Of a stretch of 8,583 bases of DNA, positions 5,374-8,583 are shown in pieces. The position numbers and the translations under genes were made by a program. Source of the DNA: a bacterium (GTDB taxonomy: Bacteria; Patescibacteriota; Patescibacteriia; 2-12-FULL-60-25). The DNA lies in NCBI GenBank assembly GCA_020056125.1, contig JAGVIJ010000093.1, positions 1 through 8,583 of the forward strand. The letters run 5' to 3'. The notes beneath the pieces are model-generated. The model searched no databases. It saw only the letters and a list, made by a program, of their open reading frames with translations, and had not been told where the DNA came from. Each line of letters begins with the position of its first letter. Positions within the stretch are counted from its first letter, which is position 1.

Positions 5374-6069
5374 ATGCTGCGTCACAAAACATTTGCCATC
5401 ACCATCTACTTCAGCGTTTTTGCGCTGGTCGTGGTGATTTATATTTTACGCGCGGTCAATTTTCGGCAAACGCATTATCAGGTAGGACAAGTTCCGGCTG
5501 AAATTGCCCAGCAATTATTGCCCAAGGACATTCCCCTGGCCGCTTTGCGTCCGCCGGCTTTGCGCTCGCAAGATCCCATCAGATTCGGCGGTACAACCTC
5601 GGTAATTTCCGTGATTGAATATGGGGATTTCGAATGCCCCTATTGTCGTCAAATCACGCCCATCCTCCTGGAAATGGCTCAACCCTACGGCGGACAAGTG
5701 CGTTTTGTGTGGCGCGATTTTGCCATCCCCGAGATTCATCCCACTGCTCTGCCGGCTGCGATTTTTGCGCGCTGTGCCGGTTTACAAGGGAAATATTGGG
5801 AGGCGCATGATGCGCTGATGAGCGCAGATAGTTTGAAGGAGCGCGGGTTGGATAGCATTGCCAAAAAATTAAATTTGGATGAGACGCAACTTGATGCTTG
5901 CCGCCGAACTCCGGCCGTGGGGCAAGCTATCCTGCGCGATGTGGAAGAGGCGCGCGCCGATGGCATTAAAAATGCGCCGTTGATTTTTGTGGGCGCACAA
6001 GCGTTTGAAAGTTTTACGGATACAGAAGCGTTGCGCCAGGCGATTGAAAAGGCGCTAACCGCGAATTGA
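5374..6069 (+). CDS. Membrane-anchored DsbA-like thiol:disulfide oxidoreductase
   Basis: 231 residues. A single hydrophobic segment (about 7-26) anchors the protein, and the thioredoxin-fold domain (about 72-228) would face outward. The active site is FECPYC, with C88 and C91 in a CPYC arrangement after the usual strand SVIEYGDFE. The cis-proline loop is NAPLIFVG (P202). Two further cysteines, C134 (ARCAGLQGKYWEAHDAL) and C176 (DACRR), are at places where the DsbA_4/BdbD-like branch often carries extra cysteines. The family introduces disulfide bonds into exported proteins; some members work as isomerases or reductases. The next gene starts 8 nt after the stop and encodes a protein with eight N-terminal cysteines, so it is a likely substrate. 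The CPYC site and fold are clear; the direction of the redox reaction is inferred. No ribosome binding site is seen. Confidence 0.92.
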   Translation: MLRHKTFAITIYFSVFALVVVIYILRAVNFRQTHYQVGQVPAEIAQQLLPKDIPLAALRPPALRSQDPIRFGGTTSVISVIEYGDFECPYCRQITPILLEMAQPYGGQVRFVWRDFAIPEIHPTALPAAIFARCAGLQGKYWEAHDALMSADSLKERGLDSIAKKLNLDETQLDACRRTPAVGQAILRDVEEARADGIKNAPLIFVGAQAFESFTDTEALRQAIEKALTAN

Positions 6070-6077
6070 TTTTTTGC

Positions 6078-7604
6078 ATGAAAAATTTTTTCTTTTCATT
6101 CCGCAAATCCGCCAGCTTGATCATATTTTTATTTGGCGCGTTTTTTATCTTTACGCCTTTTTCTTCCGCCGCAACATCTGCCACCTGCTGTAAATGCGCT
6201 AGCAAAGAAAATCCGGAAACCGCTATCTGCATCAAATTTAACACCGTGGGACAAGACTGCGCCGCTCTGCCTGGTAAAAGCACCAATACTCACGTAAAAA
6301 AACTTAACTGCACCGAATCTTTGAGTGACAGTACCACTTGTAAGACCAAAACCGATGGCGGCGTCTGCATTATCGGCCCGATAACTGAAAGCACTTATAC
6401 GTCCGCTATCAGCGCAGACAGCGGAGCCAAGTCACTAGAGAAACCCGTAATACCGGAATTAAACGTTAAAATTCCAGGCCTGACTTTTTCTGATCAACTT
6501 CGGCAAGTTGGTTCGGTTATTTCAGTCCCCTTCCTCGCCCAATATATCTCAGCGATCTATATCTATCTCGTTGGACTCGCGGCCGTAGCCGCCGCTATCA
6601 TGATTGTGTATGGAGGATTTTTGTATATTGTCGGATCGTCCGGAGTTCAAGTTCAACAAGGAAAAACGGTAATCGTGGATGCCGTGATTGGATTATTACT
6701 AATACTGGGCATCTATACTATTCTCGCCGTCATTAATCCCGACCTGCTTAAATTGAACGCACTAAATCTTCCGGTGGTTAAATCGTTATACTTTGTTCCG
6801 GACACGACTTACCAACAGACCCAGGCCATAGCTCATGCTAGCGGTTATAAGCCAGATCCTGATATCGTGAGCGCCCTCAAAACCAGTACCGGCGGTACTC
6901 GTCCTGCGCCTGCCGCCGCTCCTTCCAATATCCCGCTAGATGATCGGATGAGCATACCTCGCGATGAAATTTTTAAAATCTTAGAAGGCGTGGCTCAAAA
7001 ATTAAACATAGATCCTTGTATACCAAAAGCGATCCTAGCCACAGAATCCGGTTTTGAAAACACCGCCATCGGCCACGATGAAGATTCCCCGCATCTCGTT
7101 GTCCAAGCGCGTTTAGATTTCTTACGCAGTGGCAAAAAATATTCTGGCGCCACCTTTGAACCGCCTAAAGATTTGCCTGATAACTGCACTAAAGATCTGG
7201 CTGCTACATGTCAGCAAGTTATAACACGCACCACCAACATTAGAAATGATGATACCTTTAAACCTGCACCGCCATATTTCGGATTGGATTGGCGATTTCC
7301 TCATGGTATAGGCTCAGCCCAGTGCACAATTTATCCCCCTAATACTAAGGCTCCCCATTGTTATGGGCCAAATGGAGAACATGGACGGCCCATCGGCGAC
7401 ACCTGCTATACAGTACCCATCCTCATGACTTGGGAAGGTCAAATGGAATGTATGATGAAACTCCTCAAAGCCGCGGGGGCGAAAACACCATGTGGTTTTT
7501 TCAAGGCATTCGGCGGACTCACTAAACAAGACCCGAACTGTACCGGAACACTTCTGTCTCGAAAAATGAAAGCCTTCGTTAATTGCAAAGCCGGAAAATT
7601 ATAA
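6078..7604 (+). CDS. Cys-rich VirB2/TrbC-like membrane protein fused to lytic-transglycosylase-like domain
   Basis: 508 residues from ATG 6078; an in-frame TTG at 6066 overlaps the dsbA-like stop and is less likely. Order: signal peptide (1 to about 31, ending SSA); a Cys-rich domain with C37, C38, C40, C51, C61, C78, C88 and C97; two helices (about 157-185 with IVYGGFLYIVG, and 198-219) joined by a QQGK loop, the VirB2/TrbC pilin-like pattern, ending INPDLL; a Pro/Ala linker (about 270-285); and a C-terminal domain (about 293-508) resembling soluble lytic transglycosylases. In that domain E323, in AILATESGF, is the expected catalytic glutamate, and YFGLDWRFPHGIGSAQ resembles the conserved GxGxxQ segment. 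This would join peptidoglycan cleavage (VirB1 role) to a pilin-like anchor (VirB2 role). The C-terminal domain is also rich in cysteines. It is probably co-transcribed with the DsbA-like gene. The transglycosylase assignment is by motif and is moderately sure. Confidence 0.78.
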   Translation: MKNFFFSFRKSASLIIFLFGAFFIFTPFSSAATSATCCKCASKENPETAICIKFNTVGQDCAALPGKSTNTHVKKLNCTESLSDSTTCKTKTDGGVCIIGPITESTYTSAISADSGAKSLEKPVIPELNVKIPGLTFSDQLRQVGSVISVPFLAQYISAIYIYLVGLAAVAAAIMIVYGGFLYIVGSSGVQVQQGKTVIVDAVIGLLLILGIYTILAVINPDLLKLNALNLPVVKSLYFVPDTTYQQTQAIAHASGYKPDPDIVSALKTSTGGTRPAPAAAPSNIPLDDRMSIPRDEIFKILEGVAQKLNIDPCIPKAILATESGFENTAIGHDEDSPHLVVQARLDFLRSGKKYSGATFEPPKDLPDNCTKDLAATCQQVITRTTNIRNDDTFKPAPPYFGLDWRFPHGIGSAQCTIYPPNTKAPHCYGPNGEHGRPIGDTCYTVPILMTWEGQMECMMKLLKAAGAKTPCGFFKAFGGLTKQDPNCTGTLLSRKMKAFVNCKAGKL

Positions 7605-7606
7605 TT

Positions 7607-7615
7607 TGATATAAT
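7607..7615 (+). promoter_or_regulatory. Perfect extended -10 (TGATATAAT) giving a leaderless start
   Basis: TGA + TATAAT begins 3 nt after the upstream stop and ends 7 nt before ATG 7623. Transcription would begin at about 7622-7623, right at the start codon. This argues for ATG 7623 over the in-frame ATG at 7614, which lies inside the hexamer. Confidence 0.6.
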
Positions 7616-7622
7616 GATTAAG

Positions 7623-8583
7623 ATGAAGCTCCTCAACCCTAAAAATAAACCCATCCAGATAGCCACCATATTCATAGGTTTGATTTTGATTTTTCTTTTC
7701 ACCGCTCCGCCGGCGTTGGCCTTGGTTAATTGTTGCAAATGCACTACCAAGGATGATCCCAAAACCACTATTTGCATAAAAACTACGGAGTATGACTGCT
7801 CGGCTATGCCGGCCAAAAGCGCCAACGTAGATGTTTCTAAATTTAATTGTACTAAATCACTCGGCGAGCCGGATCAAGGGCAATGCCGCGTCGTAGCGGA
7901 AGGTGGTATCTGTGCTTCAAAGCCACAGGAGGAATTCCTTTACAAACCCGCCGAACGCAATGAGGAGGTTACGCATCCTGCGGGTGTCTATGCTCAAACT
8001 AAGCCGCTTACCCCGCCCAAATTAGGCGTTTCCATCCCCGGGCTGGAATTTTCCCAAAGGATAGTTGCGAAGGGAGGGTATTACGAAATCCCATTCCTCG
8101 CTGAATATATCAGCGCATTTTATAAATATTTAGTCAGTATTTCTGTCGTTTTAGCCGCAGTTATGATTGTTTGGGGAGGTTTTAGATATATTGCAGGTGC
8201 CACCATGGGGTCAGTACAAAGAGGCAAAGAAATCATTGGAGACGCATTAATCGGTCTCATACTGGTACTCGGCGCTTATACTATCCTTGATACAATAAAT
8301 CCGGATCTAGTAGCATTAAAAGGTGTTAGGGTCGAGGCGATTTCAGGAGACTCCGCGTTATATTATAAAGATGGTGTAGGGACCGGGGTTCCGTTTGCTA
8401 CTGATGACGCGATCAAAAAACAAGAAGCACAAGAAATTCCCGGTACACCTGGTACGACGAAAACCTTTCCACCCTCTCCGCAAGTACCCACACCCGCGCC
8501 AGGTGAAACTCCGAGTATCCCGGGTTCGCCTACGCCCACACCCGCGCCAGGTGAAACTCCGAGTACCCCCCCCAGTACGCCTG
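7623..8583 (+). CDS. Tandem paralogue: Cys-rich VirB2/TrbC-like protein, 3' end outside window
   Basis: 320 residues are visible and no stop is reached. A signal peptide (1 to about 33, PPALA) is followed by eight cysteines (37, 38, 40, 51, 59, 76, 88, 97), almost the same positions as in the gene before it. Then come an aligned stretch (VSIPGLEFSQ; EIPFLAEYISAFYKYL), two helices (about 165-191 with IVWGGFRYIAG, and 203-225) and INPDLV. From about 270 a Thr/Pro linker begins, including the repeated segment PTPAPGETPS (289-298 and 305-314). The upstream paralogue has its linker at the matching place, ahead of an enzyme-like domain, so another C-terminal domain may lie beyond the window. The two genes clearly arose by tandem duplication, then diverged. 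An extended -10 lies just upstream, so this copy may be expressed separately from its neighbour. Confidence 0.82.
   Translation, partial: MKLLNPKNKPIQIATIFIGLILIFLFTAPPALALVNCCKCTTKDDPKTTICIKTTEYDCSAMPAKSANVDVSKFNCTKSLGEPDQGQCRVVAEGGICASKPQEEFLYKPAERNEEVTHPAGVYAQTKPLTPPKLGVSIPGLEFSQRIVAKGGYYEIPFLAEYISAFYKYLVSISVVLAAVMIVWGGFRYIAGATMGSVQRGKEIIGDALIGLILVLGAYTILDTINPDLVALKGVRVEAISGDSALYYKDGVGTGVPFATDDAIKKQEAQEIPGTPGTTKTFPPSPQVPTPAPGETPSIPGSPTPTPAPGETPSTPPSTP
8487..8565 (+). repeat. 48-bp period tandem repeat in Pro-rich linker
   Basis: A 31-bp stretch at 8487-8517 recurs without change at 8535-8565, a period of 48 bp (16 codons), and encodes PTPAPGETPS twice. The exact DNA identity, including silent positions, points to recent duplication or slippage. 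The array may continue beyond the window. Confidence 0.85.

Noticed and set aside
6066..6077. TTG start giving four extra residues for the VirB2-like fusion gene
   Set aside because: The ATG at 6078 gives a standard signal peptide start (MKNFFF), and the TTG overlaps the stop of the upstream gene without a ribosome binding site.
6069..6087. ATTTTTTGCATGAAAAAT hairpin over the start codon of the fusion gene as a translational switch
   Set aside because: The stem is only A-T pairs with a 4-nt loop, too weak to call a regulator.
6584..6596. GTAGCCGC, matching the arm of the REP-like element
   Set aside because: It is inside the VirB2-like coding region, with no paired arm or hairpin nearby.
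7614..7622. Upstream in-frame ATG for the last gene
   Set aside because: It falls within the TATAAT hexamer, so a transcript from that promoter would not include it. Possible only if the gene is read from an upstream transcript.

Overview
The window looks like chromosomal DNA from an uncultured bacterium, most likely of the Candidate Phyla Radiation (Patescibacteria). This is inferred from several features together: an orphan Cas2/PaaX-like protein with an N-terminal membrane helix and no CRISPR locus; VirB2/TrbC-like two-helix membrane proteins carrying extra domains; an N-terminally anchored beta-propeller protein; and gene starts that almost all lack a Shine-Dalgarno sequence. The genes read cleanly in the standard bacterial code, with TAA, TAG and TGA all fitting as stops. 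Most genes look to be above 50% GC, while the CYTH gene is near 39% by hand count.

Layout. Positions 1-1581 hold the 3' two thirds of a ClpC-type AAA+ unfoldase gene, cut by the window start. It is followed by a paired REP-like inverted repeat (1585-1648) and a degenerate heptamer array. At 1720-2496 lies an unrecognised Gln-rich protein with two C-terminal membrane helices. Next comes a module that differs from its surroundings: a minus-strand Cas2-like gene (2621-3217) bracketed by two directly oriented 30-bp palindromic repeats that match at 27 of 30 positions (2580-2609 and 3321-3350), then a divergent, AT-rich CYTH-domain gene (3434-3961). A 14-nt exact direct repeat occurs on each side of this whole module (2509-2522 and 3958-3971).

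From 4047 to the end, a plus-strand cell-envelope cluster follows: an anchored beta-propeller protein, a membrane-anchored DsbA-like thiol oxidase, and two tandem paralogues. Each paralogue has a signal peptide, an eight-cysteine domain and a VirB2/TrbC-like two-helix domain. The first carries a C-terminal lytic-transglycosylase-like domain. The second runs off the window in a Pro-rich linker. The arrangement suggests that the DsbA-like protein oxidises the Cys-rich proteins and that the paralogues belong to an envelope-spanning, type IV secretion or pilus-like apparatus; this is inference.

The observations most worth following are the Cas2-like gene with its flanking palindromic repeats, the pilin-like/muramidase fusion next to a disulfide oxidase, and the recurrence of a -10-like hexamer exactly 7 nt before several start codons, which suggests leaderless transcription.
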